Shown piece after piece: positions 46,231 to 55,458 of a stretch of 64,000 nt of DNA (position 1 is its first letter; the number at the start of each line of letters is the position of its first letter). The position numbers and the translations under genes are program-made. The DNA is from an uncultured Alphaproteobacteria bacterium (GTDB lineage Bacteria; Pseudomonadota; Alphaproteobacteria; RF32; CAG-239), in NCBI GenBank assembly GCA_910577095.1, contig CAJTLY010000010.1, positions 1 to 64,000 on the forward strand. The letters run 5' to 3'. The notes under the pieces were generated by a model that saw only the letters and a list, made by a program, of their open reading frames with translations, was not told the DNA's origin and searched no databases.

Positions 46231-47752
46231 CCTCGGCTTCTTGTCCTTCGTTTTCAAACCAGTGCTCGCGGGCAGCCATGATAACTTTGTTGGCTTCGAC
46301 CTGCGAGAGGGCGTTTTCGCCGAGTATTTCGATCAGTTCGTCGGCAGCCAGGTCGGCGAGGTCATCCAACGTTTTGACCCCGTTTTCGGCCAGCGCCAAA
46401 ATCATATCCTGATCCAAACCGGTAACCGTTTTCAAAGTGTCGTCAATACCGAGGTTTTTGCTCTTTTCGGCAAATTCGGCATTGCGTTTGGCGACAAATT
46501 CTTTGGCGCGGTTTTGCAGTTCGGTGGCCACGTCTTCGTCAAATCCTTCGATTTCGGCCAGCTCGTGCAGCGGGACCAACGCCACTTCGTCAACATTGGA
46601 AAAGCCTTCCGCAATCAACAGGTGGGCAATCATTTCGTCAACGTCCAAAGCTTCCATAAAGCGTTGGGAACGGACTTTGTTTTCGTTGGAACGGCGTTCG
46701 GCTTCCTGTTCTTCGGTCAGAACGTCGATATCACAATTTAACAGCAGCGAAGCCAGTTTGACGTTTTGACCGCGGCGTCCGATTGCAATGGAGAACTGTT
46801 CCTGCGGAACGACGGCTTCGATGCGGTTGTTTTCTTCGTCAAGAACCACTTTGGTGACTTCGGCGGGCGCAAGAGCGCTGACCATATACTGGGCGCGGTC
46901 TTCCGAATAGGGAATAATGTCGATTTTTTCGCCCTGCAGTTCGGTAACCACAGCCTGAACGCGAATACCGCGCAGACCGACGCAGGCGCCGACGGGGTCG
47001 ACGGTCACGTCTTCGGCTCTGACGGCGAGTTTGGCTTTGGAACCCGGGTCACGGGCAACCCCCATGATTTTGACAATGCCGTCATAAATTTCGGGAACTT
47101 CCTGAGTAAACAGGGCAGCCAGAAATTCCGGGCAGGTGCGTGACAGGAAAATCTGCGGGCCTTTGGTTTCGCGGCGGACGTCGAGAACATAGGCGCGTAC
47201 GCGGTCGCCGTTTTTGAACTTTTCTCTCGGGATAATTTCGTCGCGGCGCAGTACCGCTTCGGTTTTGCCGATATCGAGCACCACATTGCCGAATTCGATT
47301 CTTTTAACGGTTCCGTTAACGATGGTGCCCATTTTTTCTTTATATTCTTCGTATTGACGGTTGCGCTCGGCGTCACGCACTTTCTGAACAATCACCTGTT
47401 TGGCGGTTTGGGCAGCGACGCGGCCGAAATCAATCGGCGGCAGGGTGTCGATAATGAAGTCGCCGGCGACAGCGCCTTTTTTATAAGCCTGAGCCTGTTC
47501 GACCGTCAGCTGGGTAACTTCGTTTTCGACTTCGTCCACAACTTCGCGGTAACGTTCCAGTGTAATGGCGCCGGTTTTGCGATCGATTTGGGCGCGGATG
47601 TCGTGTTCAAAGCCGTAACGGGAACGGGCGGCTTTCTGGATTGCAACTTCCATCGCGACAAAAACGTCTTCCTTGTCAATGTTTTTTTCGCGGGCCACCG
47701 TGTCGGCGACTAAGATAATTTCGGGTCTGGGCATATTTTCGATATTTGGCAT
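46217..47752 (-). CDS. nusA: Transcription termination/antitermination factor NusA
   Basis: The 511-aa protein has the NusA N-terminal RNA-polymerase-binding domain (about 1-130), an S1 domain ('GTIVNGTVKRIEFGNVVLD', about 133), two KH domains ('DPVGACVGLRGIRVQAV' about 240 and 'IGRRGQNVKLASLLL' about 320) and C-terminal acidic helix-hairpin-helix repeats ('IDDTLKTVTGLDQDMILALAENGVKTLDDLADL', partly quoted). It modulates pausing, termination and antitermination. GAGGG lies 4 bp before the ATG. It follows rimP by 29 bp. Confidence 0.96.
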   Translation of the reverse strand: MPNIENMPRPEIILVADTVAREKNIDKEDVFVAMEVAIQKAARSRYGFEHDIRAQIDRKTGAITLERYREVVDEVENEVTQLTVEQAQAYKKGAVAGDFIIDTLPPIDFGRVAAQTAKQVIVQKVRDAERNRQYEEYKEKMGTIVNGTVKRIEFGNVVLDIGKTEAVLRRDEIIPREKFKNGDRVRAYVLDVRRETKGPQIFLSRTCPEFLAALFTQEVPEIYDGIVKIMGVARDPGSKAKLAVRAEDVTVDPVGACVGLRGIRVQAVVTELQGEKIDIIPYSEDRAQYMVSALAPAEVTKVVLDEENNRIEAVVPQEQFSIAIGRRGQNVKLASLLLNCDIDVLTEEQEAERRSNENKVRSQRFMEALDVDEMIAHLLIAEGFSNVDEVALVPLHELAEIEGFDEDVATELQNRAKEFVAKRNAEFAEKSKNLGIDDTLKTVTGLDQDMILALAENGVKTLDDLADLAADELIEILGENALSQVEANKVIMAAREHWFENEGQEAEDERN

Positions 47753-47781
47753 TTTTCCCTCGTTAAATATTTCAGTTAAGT

Positions 47782-48297
47782 TTATTCTTCGATCTCAATT
47801 TCTTCTTCACCGGCTTCGGCGGCTGCGGCAGCCAGCAGTTCGTCGGTTAAAAGCAGTTTGGCTTTGGCAACGGCGTCGTAAGGAATGGCATATTCTTCCC
47901 CGTCCATGGCCAAAATAATGTTGTCCTGTTCATCCACCCTGAGAATCCGTCCCTTGAAGCGTTTGCGCTTTTCGACTTCGGTGTCGGTTTCGATTTTGGC
48001 TTCAAATCCGGCGAATCGGACAAAGTTCTCCAATGCCGTCAGCGGGCGGTCCAATCCCGGCGAACTGACTTCAAGATTGTAACGGCCGGCGATCGGGTCT
48101 TTTTCATCCATAAGGGCCGATACGGCGCGGCTGACGGCGGCGCAATCGTCAACGACGATATTCTCGCGGTCTTTGCGTTCAATCATAATTTGCAAAGTCG
48201 GATTGACGTTGCCGATTGTAATGATGCGGACGACGTCAAAGCCCATTTGATTGACAAGCGGTTCAAGCAGGTCTTGCAGGTGGTGTCTTTTTTGCAT
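47782..48297 (-). CDS. rimP: Ribosome maturation factor RimP
   Basis: The 171-aa protein has the RimP pattern: 'LLEPLVNQMGFDVVRI' at the start, 'CAAVSRAVSALMDEKDPI' and 'YNLEVSSPGLDRPL' (about 76-89), then a C-terminal SH3-like domain with an acidic tail (EEEIEIEE). It helps assemble the 30S subunit. AAGGAAAAC precedes the ATG. It heads the operon nusA-ylxR-infB-rbfA, and a terminator-like hairpin lies in its leader. Confidence 0.95.
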   Translation of the reverse strand: MQKRHHLQDLLEPLVNQMGFDVVRIITIGNVNPTLQIMIERKDRENIVVDDCAAVSRAVSALMDEKDPIAGRYNLEVSSPGLDRPLTALENFVRFAGFEAKIETDTEVEKRKRFKGRILRVDEQDNIILAMDGEEYAIPYDAVAKAKLLLTDELLAAAAAEAGEEEIEIEE

Positions 48298-48318
48298 TTG
48301 TTTTCCTTTTTCATTAAC

Positions 48319-48346
48319 AAAAAAGCGGGGCTTTCGGCCCCACTTT
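48319..48346 (-). terminator. Terminator-like hairpin in the rimP leader
   Basis: On the minus strand GTGGGGCC-GAAA-GCCCCGC followed by six T residues lies only about 25 nt upstream of the rimP start. It either ends an upstream transcript or acts as an attenuator of the rimP-nusA-infB operon; no other gene reading this way lies between it and 48504, so attenuation is plausible. Confidence 0.65.
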
Positions 48347-48503
48347 CAACTAATTTTCATGAAAGAATATATGTTATATAGCATAAATTTTTAAAAGATA
48401 AAGCTTTTTTTTCTTTTGTTGATCAATCAAACGAATATTTTTTGAAAATTTAAAAAAAGGTGATAGAATAGAACATCTTTTTATTGACGGCCGGAGATAT
48501 TTT

Positions 48504-49718
48504 ATGACTTATCAGGAAATGCTTGCAAAAGCGGCAACATTGACGCAAAAGGATGACTGCCTGGCGCTGCTTGAGGAAACGACGTATCTGAAATCCGAGG
48601 AAATGGTTTCGTTTTGTGAAGCGCTGACCGCAAGTCCGTATTTTGCCGAGGTTTCACCGGATGTTCTGAATCGCATTTACAAAAAAATAACACAGAATAA
48701 TTATTTTGCGCCGACAAAAAAAGTGGATGTGGTCGAGACGGTTTATGACAGATCAGGCGCTGTTTATGTGCCCGAGTTGGGGGAACTGCTTTCCTTTAAC
48801 GCCCAGATTGGTTCGAATGTCGGGGATCCGATGCTGCCGTCGTTGGCTTTTTTTGAAAAAATTATCGACAATAAACCGACGCCGGAACAATTTGCAGACA
48901 TATATCAGAAAATCGATGAGGTGCTGGAGCATCATCCGTATTGGACTGAGCTGCAACAGGAAAGTGTTCTGCATTTGCTGGACAAACTGTCACAGAATGT
49001 TCCTGAAGGTATGGCTGCTGATTATACAGAAATGGCTGCCTGGGCCGGAGCCGGTTGTTTGTATTCGGAAGCGCTGCCGTATGTAACGCGCGGCATACAG
49101 ATGAGCGGCAATAATGAAGGGAGTTACGAAGCGGTTTGTGATTATGTTTGCGAAATGGTGCAGAAAAGACGTGCTGATCCGACCGATTTTTTTGACATTT
49201 TGCGAAAGATGGCAACGGAAGGCCATAGGATTCCGCAAGCGGCATTCGGTAAAGAGGGAAGTGTCAAAGACTGTCAAAAGGAGGTTGAAGATTTGCGGCA
49301 GCGTTTGCAAACCGGGACGTATGCATATGAATTGTACGATTATGCGCTGTCTGTCACAAAAATGCTCAGCAAATCGCATCTTAAGTATGACAACGATGTC
49401 CTTTCAATGATTGAAACCCTGCAAAGCAATCCGCGCCGTCCGTCAAGAATGCTGCCGGTTTTTGAAATCTGTAATACGGTGACTGACCGCAGTCCTTCAT
49501 TGTCGGAACGCTGTTTGAAAATTGCGACTCAAGAAGCCGCTTACGGTGTGCGGAAAATCGAATCAGGCTTTTGCGATTGTTGCCGCAAAAACGGATTCTC
49601 TGCCGTCGGTCGGCAAACATACCGCCGAAGCGAACGCCTTGCTGCAATGTCTGTCAAAAATGACGGCATCGGCCGATATGGGAACACAAATGGCAGATTT
49701 GGTTGCAAAGCTGGTTGA
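48504..49718 (+). CDS. N-terminal part of a very large helical protein, cut by a frameshift
   Basis: This frame gives 404 residues, but only about the first 350 are natural; after an A4 run at 49554-49557 the residues become Cys/Arg-rich and unlike protein, while the +1 frame continues smoothly. The natural part is all-helical and Leu/Glu-rich, resembling helical repeats without a clear consensus. CCGGAG lies before the ATG. Together with the next entry it forms one protein of about 1,254 residues. Function unknown. Confidence 0.6.
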   Translation: MTYQEMLAKAATLTQKDDCLALLEETTYLKSEEMVSFCEALTASPYFAEVSPDVLNRIYKKITQNNYFAPTKKVDVVETVYDRSGAVYVPELGELLSFNAQIGSNVGDPMLPSLAFFEKIIDNKPTPEQFADIYQKIDEVLEHHPYWTELQQESVLHLLDKLSQNVPEGMAADYTEMAAWAGAGCLYSEALPYVTRGIQMSGNNEGSYEAVCDYVCEMVQKRRADPTDFFDILRKMATEGHRIPQAAFGKEGSVKDCQKEVEDLRQRLQTGTYAYELYDYALSVTKMLSKSHLKYDNDVLSMIETLQSNPRRPSRMLPVFEICNTVTDRSPSLSERCLKIATQEAAYGVRKIESGFCDCCRKNGFSAVGRQTYRRSERLAAMSVKNDGIGRYGNTNGRFGCKAG

Positions 49719-52266
49719 ACGACCGGATATTTCGGTAAACTCGGCAGTTGCCAAGTTGAGGGAAATTGCCGGAAATGCATTAAAGCGCGATCCGCAGCAG
49801 GCAGAGCGTTATTTTGATATTTGGCAGGATTTGCTCACCCGGCGCGGCAGGGAAGTTCATCCGGTTCTGATGATGAAGGAACTGGCCTGTCTTCCGCCCG
49901 GTTCGGCGCGGCAGGTTGACCGAATGTTGGCTCTGGCTGATTCCGTGCCGCTGCCCGAAGACACGGAAGAAAAGGCGGAGCTGCTGACAAAATTGCTGAA
50001 CGTCGCCATTATGAACGATAAAGAGCAGACCGCTAAAGTTATACAATGGGCGGAAGCCAAGGGCCTGACCCCGGCGATGATGTTTGAGGACGAAAAATTT
50101 GCCCGCGACGGTTGGAATACCGCCGCTATTATTAAGATCCTGAAACGGTATGAAGAAACCTTGCTGCAATGCCAAGATGCGTCGGCACAAGGGTTAATAC
50201 GGCTCGAAACGATAAAACGGCTGATTGCCGACTCTTCGTCTTGGAATTCCGATCGGAAAGAAAGTCTGGATCGTATTCCCGGAAAATGGGAACAGATGCG
50301 GCGGGCCGCCGAAGCCAGATATGCCGGTTTAGAGGAGGGAGAAAAAAAACAGTTGGAACGGGTATTGACAACCTCCGCCTTAGATGCGGAAGAAAAAGCT
50401 CTTTTCTTCCGCGGCGGGCTTGACGGTTGCCTGTCTTGTAACCTTGGCCACTACCTGAAAGTGAAGGATTATATGCAGCAAGAAGCCGGTTCGGATGAGG
50501 TAACGAAGCAATGGTTGATTCCGTCCGCTTTTTCATGTGCCAAAATTTACGGCAAAGACTATATGAATTATTTTCGAGTGATTGACAATTATAATAAAGC
50601 GTTGCCGAAATGGCAGGAAGAATGTCGGAGCGACGGCAAGGAACAGGCGCGTGACGAAAGGGCGGAAAAGCTTCGTCGGCAGTACAAAGGCTATTCTTTC
50701 GTTCTCCAAACTTTGAAAAATTTGCCGGATAACCGGCTGTTGGCCAAAATGGCACTGCAGAAAAATCTGTTGTTGTCGCCGCCGGAAAATGAGGCGGAAC
50801 TGAAAATCGTGAAACGATGGCAGCAGGAGGTGTTGTCTGATAAGGAATTTTGTCTTCCGAAAGAAAGGCGGCGGCTTGAACTTTATTGCCAGAGTCTGCT
50901 CGGCACGCTGTACAGTACGGTTAATTATGTGGAATATCGCAATTTGCGGCCGATCGGCACGGAACGGGCAACGGCCTGGATGGTTAAGGCTGTGGAAAAA
51001 GACGGCGACCTGCCGCGAATCCGTCGCTTTTTTGACCGGCATCTCAAGGCGGTGAATGCGGTCGGCGAAACGTTTTTAAGGTTGGATGCACCGCATTGTT
51101 CGACGGAGAGGATAAGCGGCCTCGATGATTGCGTCCGTTCGGAAGTGAAATTTTCCGACGACTATTCCCGGATAGTTGACAAATTGTCCTATCTCAGCGA
51201 CCGCGAACTGGAAACGTTGAAATACGGTGAAATTTACGAACGGCTGGCCAACATAAAATATGGGTATAGGGATTATAATTTTGCCGCAGCCAACTCGGTC
51301 TACATTTCGTCGCAAAGTGGTTACAACGAGGCCGAGGAACTTTATCGGCGCGGTCAGGTGACGCCGTCGCGTTTTGCCGATAAGCCGGTTTTGTATAACG
51401 ATGATCAGACGTTGCGCTGCCGGGTGGCGTCCAAAGACGATCCGCGGATTTTGTTCGCCGGCCAACATACTTCCTGCTGCCAGAGCTTTGGCGACGTCGG
51501 CGGCCGTTGTGCCATCGACAGCGTGACCAACCCGCACTCGGGATGCATGATCTGGGAGAAAAAGGAACAGGAAGGCAGCGAATGGCAAATTTGCGGCTGC
51601 AGTTGGTTCTATGAAAGCCAGAACGGAAAATACAAAGGATTGACGTTTGATAATGTGGAAATTGAGAATTATTACAAACATAAAGGCGAAGTCAAAAAAC
51701 TGCTGACGCGGATGGTTGAAGAGTTTGCGGGCGACAATTATCGTTATATTTCTGTGGGACAAAGCAATGACGACATCAGTATGTCGGGCTACCGGAAATT
51801 GTCTGCCAAAAATCCGCTGCCGCAGGGATATGAAGGGTACACGGATGCTTCGGAAGAGCAAAAGCTGTTGTACGAGAATCCGAAAGCGACGGCAGAAAAC
51901 GTAGACGTGCCTGTTATTTGCGCCGGTGATATGCGCGATTGTCAAAAGCTGGAAGCGATAAACCGAAATATACGACGTTTTGATTGGCGCGACGGTGACA
52001 AATGCGTGGTTTTGAAAGACGGCGCTCAAGTTTATGCGGCAGCGGTTTGGAAGCATGATGAAAAACTGGCGACACTGGCGGCAGACCCGCAATCCGCCGT
52101 CCGGGTGCCGCAGCAGTTGTCGGCTTTTCGTGATTTTGCTTTGGAATGCATCCGTCGTGATATTGACAACCCCGAGATTGATGACGATCTTCGGCTGCCG
52201 GCCGCTGCCGGTGAAAAGAAGCACACCGCTCCCAGCTGCCGCAGTATCGGTGCCGAATATGAATAG
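49522..52266 (+). CDS. C-terminal part of the same very large protein
   Basis: The frame continues from about 49558 for 900 residues. It is helical up to about residue 580 of this part. A Cys-containing domain follows ('GQHTSCCQSFGDVGGRCA', then 'NPHSGCMIWEKK', 'WQICGCSWFYESQNGKYKGL' and 'FDNVEIENYY'). The TxCCQ...GG motif with a later DN-E resembles a domain I associate with large phage-encoded and bacterial proteins of unknown role; I cannot name it securely. No independent start with a ribosome site is visible, so this part needs either a frameshift or a corrected read to be made. Confidence 0.55.
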   Translation: MRLKKPLTVCGKSNQAFAIVAAKTDSLPSVGKHTAEANALLQCLSKMTASADMGTQMADLVAKLVERPDISVNSAVAKLREIAGNALKRDPQQAERYFDIWQDLLTRRGREVHPVLMMKELACLPPGSARQVDRMLALADSVPLPEDTEEKAELLTKLLNVAIMNDKEQTAKVIQWAEAKGLTPAMMFEDEKFARDGWNTAAIIKILKRYEETLLQCQDASAQGLIRLETIKRLIADSSSWNSDRKESLDRIPGKWEQMRRAAEARYAGLEEGEKKQLERVLTTSALDAEEKALFFRGGLDGCLSCNLGHYLKVKDYMQQEAGSDEVTKQWLIPSAFSCAKIYGKDYMNYFRVIDNYNKALPKWQEECRSDGKEQARDERAEKLRRQYKGYSFVLQTLKNLPDNRLLAKMALQKNLLLSPPENEAELKIVKRWQQEVLSDKEFCLPKERRRLELYCQSLLGTLYSTVNYVEYRNLRPIGTERATAWMVKAVEKDGDLPRIRRFFDRHLKAVNAVGETFLRLDAPHCSTERISGLDDCVRSEVKFSDDYSRIVDKLSYLSDRELETLKYGEIYERLANIKYGYRDYNFAAANSVYISSQSGYNEAEELYRRGQVTPSRFADKPVLYNDDQTLRCRVASKDDPRILFAGQHTSCCQSFGDVGGRCAIDSVTNPHSGCMIWEKKEQEGSEWQICGCSWFYESQNGKYKGLTFDNVEIENYYKHKGEVKKLLTRMVEEFAGDNYRYISVGQSNDDISMSGYRKLSAKNPLPQGYEGYTDASEEQKLLYENPKATAENVDVPVICAGDMRDCQKLEAINRNIRRFDWRDGDKCVVLKDGAQVYAAAVWKHDEKLATLAADPQSAVRVPQQLSAFRDFALECIRRDIDNPEIDDDLRLPAAAGEKKHTAPSCRSIGAEYE
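49554..49557 (+). other. A4 run where the reading frame changes (+1)
   Basis: Upstream codons read CGG AAA ATC; downstream protein sequence is continuous only if one A is skipped (CGG AAA TCG AAT CAG). The result is a single long frame of about 1,254 codons from 48504 to 52266. Confidence 0.7.
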
Positions 52267-52346
52267 CCGACTAAAAAAACGTTGATTTTGATGCCGGGTT
52301 GTTATACTCTGCCCGGCAGATTTGGTTAAAAACTTGGAGAATGTCG

Positions 52347-53867
52347 ATGCAAAAATATATTACGACCCCGATTTACTATTTGAACGGACTGCCCCATATC
52401 GGGCATGCTTACACGTCCATTTTGGGCGATGTTTTTAAAAAATTCGAACAAATGCGCGGCAATGAGGTCTATTATACCACCGGCACCGACGAGCATGGGC
52501 AGAAAAACCAGCACAGTATTGAAGCGAGCGGTTTGTCTGCCGACGAGTTTCTGACCCGTCAGAGCGACAATTTCCGTCATTTGTTTGTTGATTTGGGAAT
52601 CGACTTTGATTATTTTGTCCGTACGTCGCGTCCGGAGCATAAGAAAATTGTGCAGGAAGTTCTGCAAAATATCTTTGACAAGGGACTGATTGTCAAAAAG
52701 TCGTATGAAGGCCTTTATTGCGAAGGCTGTGAGCAGTTTAAGAAAAAGACGGATTTGGATGAAAACGGCTGTTGTCCCGATCATAAAACCGCGCCGAAGG
52801 CAATCAGCGAAGAGAATTATTTCTTCCGTCTTGAACCCTATCGTCAATGGTTGATCGACCATATTAAGAGTCATCCCGACTGGATCCAGCCGGCCAAATA
52901 TGCCAACGAAGTTTTGGGTATGCTGAAAGAACCGCTGGAAGATCTGTGTATTTCGCGTCCGAAGTCGCGGGTTTGGCTGGGTGTTGAACTGCCGTTCGAT
53001 TCCGAATATGTGACCTATATCTGGTTTGATGCGCTGGTCAATTACATCTCGACTCTCAATTACGGCCATAATCCCGATTTTGAAAGCGTATGGGCCAATT
53101 CCAACCACCTGATCGCCAAAGACATTTTGAAACCGCATTGCATTTACTGGCCGATCATGCTGCATGCCCTGGGGGCGGCACCGGTAACGCATTGCTTCAT
53201 CCATGGCTATTGGATTGGCGAAGGCGGCGTCAAAATGTCAAAATCGCTCGGAAATGTGGTTGATCCGGTCGAAGTGGTCAAATTGTTGGGCGTGGATGCG
53301 CTGCGCTTTTATCTGATCAACAACATGACTCTCGGCGGCGATTCGCAAATCAGTGTTGCAATGTTAAAGCAAGGCTATAAAATGCTGGCGAACAATATCG
53401 GCAATTTGCAGATGCGGGTGTTGAAAATGGTGCAGAAGAGTCTGGACGGCAAAGTGCCTTCGGCAGCGGCGCTGACAGACGAGGACAAAAGACTGATTAC
53501 CGAGGTTGCCGGACGTTTTGAACGGATTTACAATCAGGAAATGTCGTTGGAAACGGTTAACGAACTGGCGGAAAGCATCATTAAGGCCGGGGATGCCGCC
53601 AACGCCTATTTTGCAGCCAACACACCGTGGGTTTTGGCAAAAGACGAAACTCAAAAAACGCGTTTCGAAGCCGTGGTCTACACTACTCTCGAGTTGTTGC
53701 GACTGATCGGTATTGCCCTTTATCCGCTGACACCGGCGACAGCTCGTAAAATCGAAGCCTCATTGGGTGTTGAGCCGGAAACGTTTGTTGCCGAGTTTAA
53801 GCCTTTCGGGTTGCCGGAAGGCACGGAAATCAAGGTCGGCGATCCGCTGTTTCCGATTATTGAATGA
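52347..53867 (+). CDS. metG: Methionyl-tRNA synthetase
   Basis: The ATG at 52347 is chosen because GGAG lies 8 bp upstream. The 506-aa protein is a class I synthetase of the short MetG type: 'YYLNGLPHIGHAY' (HIGH at 17-20), Cys-containing connective zinc region ('YCEGCEQFKKKTDLDENGCCPDH', partly quoted), 'GVKMSKSLGN' (KMSKS motif), and a C-terminal anticodon-binding helical bundle. It lacks the C-terminal tRNA-binding dimerisation domain found in E. coli. It charges tRNA-Met. A strong terminator follows. Confidence 0.96.
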   Translation: MQKYITTPIYYLNGLPHIGHAYTSILGDVFKKFEQMRGNEVYYTTGTDEHGQKNQHSIEASGLSADEFLTRQSDNFRHLFVDLGIDFDYFVRTSRPEHKKIVQEVLQNIFDKGLIVKKSYEGLYCEGCEQFKKKTDLDENGCCPDHKTAPKAISEENYFFRLEPYRQWLIDHIKSHPDWIQPAKYANEVLGMLKEPLEDLCISRPKSRVWLGVELPFDSEYVTYIWFDALVNYISTLNYGHNPDFESVWANSNHLIAKDILKPHCIYWPIMLHALGAAPVTHCFIHGYWIGEGGVKMSKSLGNVVDPVEVVKLLGVDALRFYLINNMTLGGDSQISVAMLKQGYKMLANNIGNLQMRVLKMVQKSLDGKVPSAAALTDEDKRLITEVAGRFERIYNQEMSLETVNELAESIIKAGDAANAYFAANTPWVLAKDETQKTRFEAVVYTTLELLRLIGIALYPLTPATARKIEASLGVEPETFVAEFKPFGLPEGTEIKVGDPLFPIIE

Positions 53868-53870
53868 TAA

Positions 53871-53905
53871 AAAAACAAGCCCCGGTTTACCGGGGCTTGT
53901 TTTTT
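53871..53905. terminator. Terminator after metG
   Basis: AAAAACAAGCCCCGG and CCGGGGCTTGTTTTT form a perfect 15-bp stem with a 3-nt loop; T tracts on both sides let it also end the minus-strand operon finishing at 53935. Confidence 0.9.
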
Positions 53906-53934
53906 GCCGTCGTTAATGCATCGGCAAAGCCTGT

Positions 53935-54666
53935 TTATCCGGGATGGGATATTTTGGAATAAATTTGGTATTGCAAATAAATGTTTTGCAAGGCATTGAG
54001 AAATCCCGGGTCGGTCAACAGTTTGCCGCAATCGGCCGGGTAAGGGTGGTCTGCCAGCTTTTTTACCGGCAGTTTGATCGTCCTTTTGGGCAGGAACCGG
54101 CGGCAGAAAGCGTAGGCGGAGGCCGCCGCCGCCTGAGGGGAATCCGTTTTATAGCCGATAGCCGCCAGCATTTTTTGCGGATCGTTTTCGGCGGCAAAGC
54201 GGCTGCCGTACCAAATGCCGATATTGTGAGCCGCCAACTCGCGCCAGGGAAAATCCTTGCCCGGATCTGCCTTGCGCTCGGGAGCAATGTCCGAATGACC
54301 GACAATTCGTTCCGGCGTGATGCGATGGCGTTTGATAATCTCCTGACATAAACCGATCAGCGCTTCGATCTGCCGGCGGTTAAATCTGCTTTGTCCGAGC
54401 GAGCGGTGGCAGACTTCGATGCCGATCGAGCAGGAATTGAGGTCGGTGGTGCCGCGCCAGTAGCTGACGCCGGCATGCCAGGCGCGTTTGTCTTCGCTGA
54501 CGCATTGATAAATCGTGCCGTCATAATCGACCACATAATGTGAACTCAGCCGCAGCGTTTCCAGTTTTTCAATTCCTTCGGCTGCCGGGTGAGCCATTGA
54601 GTGCAGCACCAAAGTGTCTATCGGCAGTTGGCGGTCGTCAAAAAAAGCAAGCGGGCGAAGTAACAT
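53935..54666 (-). CDS. N-acetylmuramoyl-L-alanine amidase, AmpD type
   Basis: The 243-aa protein has an Amidase_2 domain: zinc ligand His in 'LVLHSMAHP' (about 22), 'SSHYVVDYDGTIYQCV' (about 42-57), 'RAWHAGVSYWRG', 'SIGIEVCH', and the second and third ligand region 'RIVGHSDIAPERKADPG' (His and Asp). This matches AmpD/AmiD enzymes that cut the amide between MurNAc or anhydroMurNAc and the peptide. No signal peptide is evident, favouring the cytoplasmic AmpD role in cell-wall recycling. It follows pgeF by 11 bp, a sensible partner as both act on cell-wall peptides. Confidence 0.88.
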   Translation of the reverse strand: MLLRPLAFFDDRQLPIDTLVLHSMAHPAAEGIEKLETLRLSSHYVVDYDGTIYQCVSEDKRAWHAGVSYWRGTTDLNSCSIGIEVCHRSLGQSRFNRRQIEALIGLCQEIIKRHRITPERIVGHSDIAPERKADPGKDFPWRELAAHNIGIWYGSRFAAENDPQKMLAAIGYKTDSPQAAAASAYAFCRRFLPKRTIKLPVKKLADHPYPADCGKLLTDPGFLNALQNIYLQYQIYSKISHPG

Positions 54667-54677
54667 GATATCCTCTC

Positions 54678-55454
54678 TTATCGTCTGATGGTGGAGAGTT
54701 GGATCGGAAAATCGGCAGGTTGACGGATTAAGTTCTGATGACAGCAGCGACGGTAGCTGAAATACAGTTCCGGGTTAGCATAAGTGTCAATGCCGGAAAA
54801 AGAAACGTTTTGAATGCCAAGCAGGTGCAGGCGGTGATGCACATAAGCCTCGAGGTTGCACAGATAACGGCCGTTGCCGATCGATGCAAAAAAGCGGCCG
54901 TTGTTCGGATCCTGATCAACGAACAAAGAACGCATGTCTTCCCGAACTTCAAAAGACTCTTTTTGCAGACACGGCCCTGCCGCGGCGGCGATGTGGTCGG
55001 GATCGGCGCCTTTTTCGAGCATGATCTTAACCGTATTTTCAATCACACCTTGCAGAGCGCCGCGCCAACCGGCGTGAACGGCGGCAATGAGACCGTGTTT
55101 GTCATCGGCCAGCAGGATCGGCATACAGTCGGCGGTGGTAATGCCGAGAACAATGTCCGGGCGGTCGGTCACCACACCGTCGGCTTCAATCTGATAGCGG
55201 GTCGGCGTGTCAATATAAACAGCGGTAGCGGTGTGTCCCTGTTTGGGACGCATAATCCGATTGCCCGGCAGTTGATAGAATTTTCCGATCAGTTCAAGGT
55301 TGGTTTCGATATTTTCCGGTTTGTCCTGACTGCGCCAGTTGAAATTAAGACTGGCATAAAGTCCTTCCGATACGCCGCCGTTACGACCGAAAAAGGCGTG
55401 TTTGTCCTGCGGCAGGTTGGGAGCCAGATAATAATTGACCATTTTCTCCAGCAT
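54678..55454 (-). CDS. pgeF: PgeF/YfiH-type laccase-domain protein
   Basis: From the ATG ending at 55454 the protein is 258 aa; an upstream TTG inside deoA is less likely. It has the multicopper-like fold of DUF152: 'HAFFGRNGGVSEGLYASLN' (about 18-36), 'KQGHTATAV', 'VLGITTADCMPILL' (zinc Cys), 'AAVHAGWRGAL' (zinc His) and 'IAAAAGPCLQ'. Bacterial members edit peptidoglycan precursors by removing wrongly added Ser, and the family also has purine-nucleoside phosphorylase/deaminase activity reported for LACC1-type enzymes. It starts 4 bp after deoA. Confidence 0.9.
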   Translation of the reverse strand: MLEKMVNYYLAPNLPQDKHAFFGRNGGVSEGLYASLNFNWRSQDKPENIETNLELIGKFYQLPGNRIMRPKQGHTATAVYIDTPTRYQIEADGVVTDRPDIVLGITTADCMPILLADDKHGLIAAVHAGWRGALQGVIENTVKIMLEKGADPDHIAAAAGPCLQKESFEVREDMRSLFVDQDPNNGRFFASIGNGRYLCNLEAYVHHRLHLLGIQNVSFSGIDTYANPELYFSYRRCCHQNLIRQPADFPIQLSTIRR

Positions 55455-55458
55455 CGCT

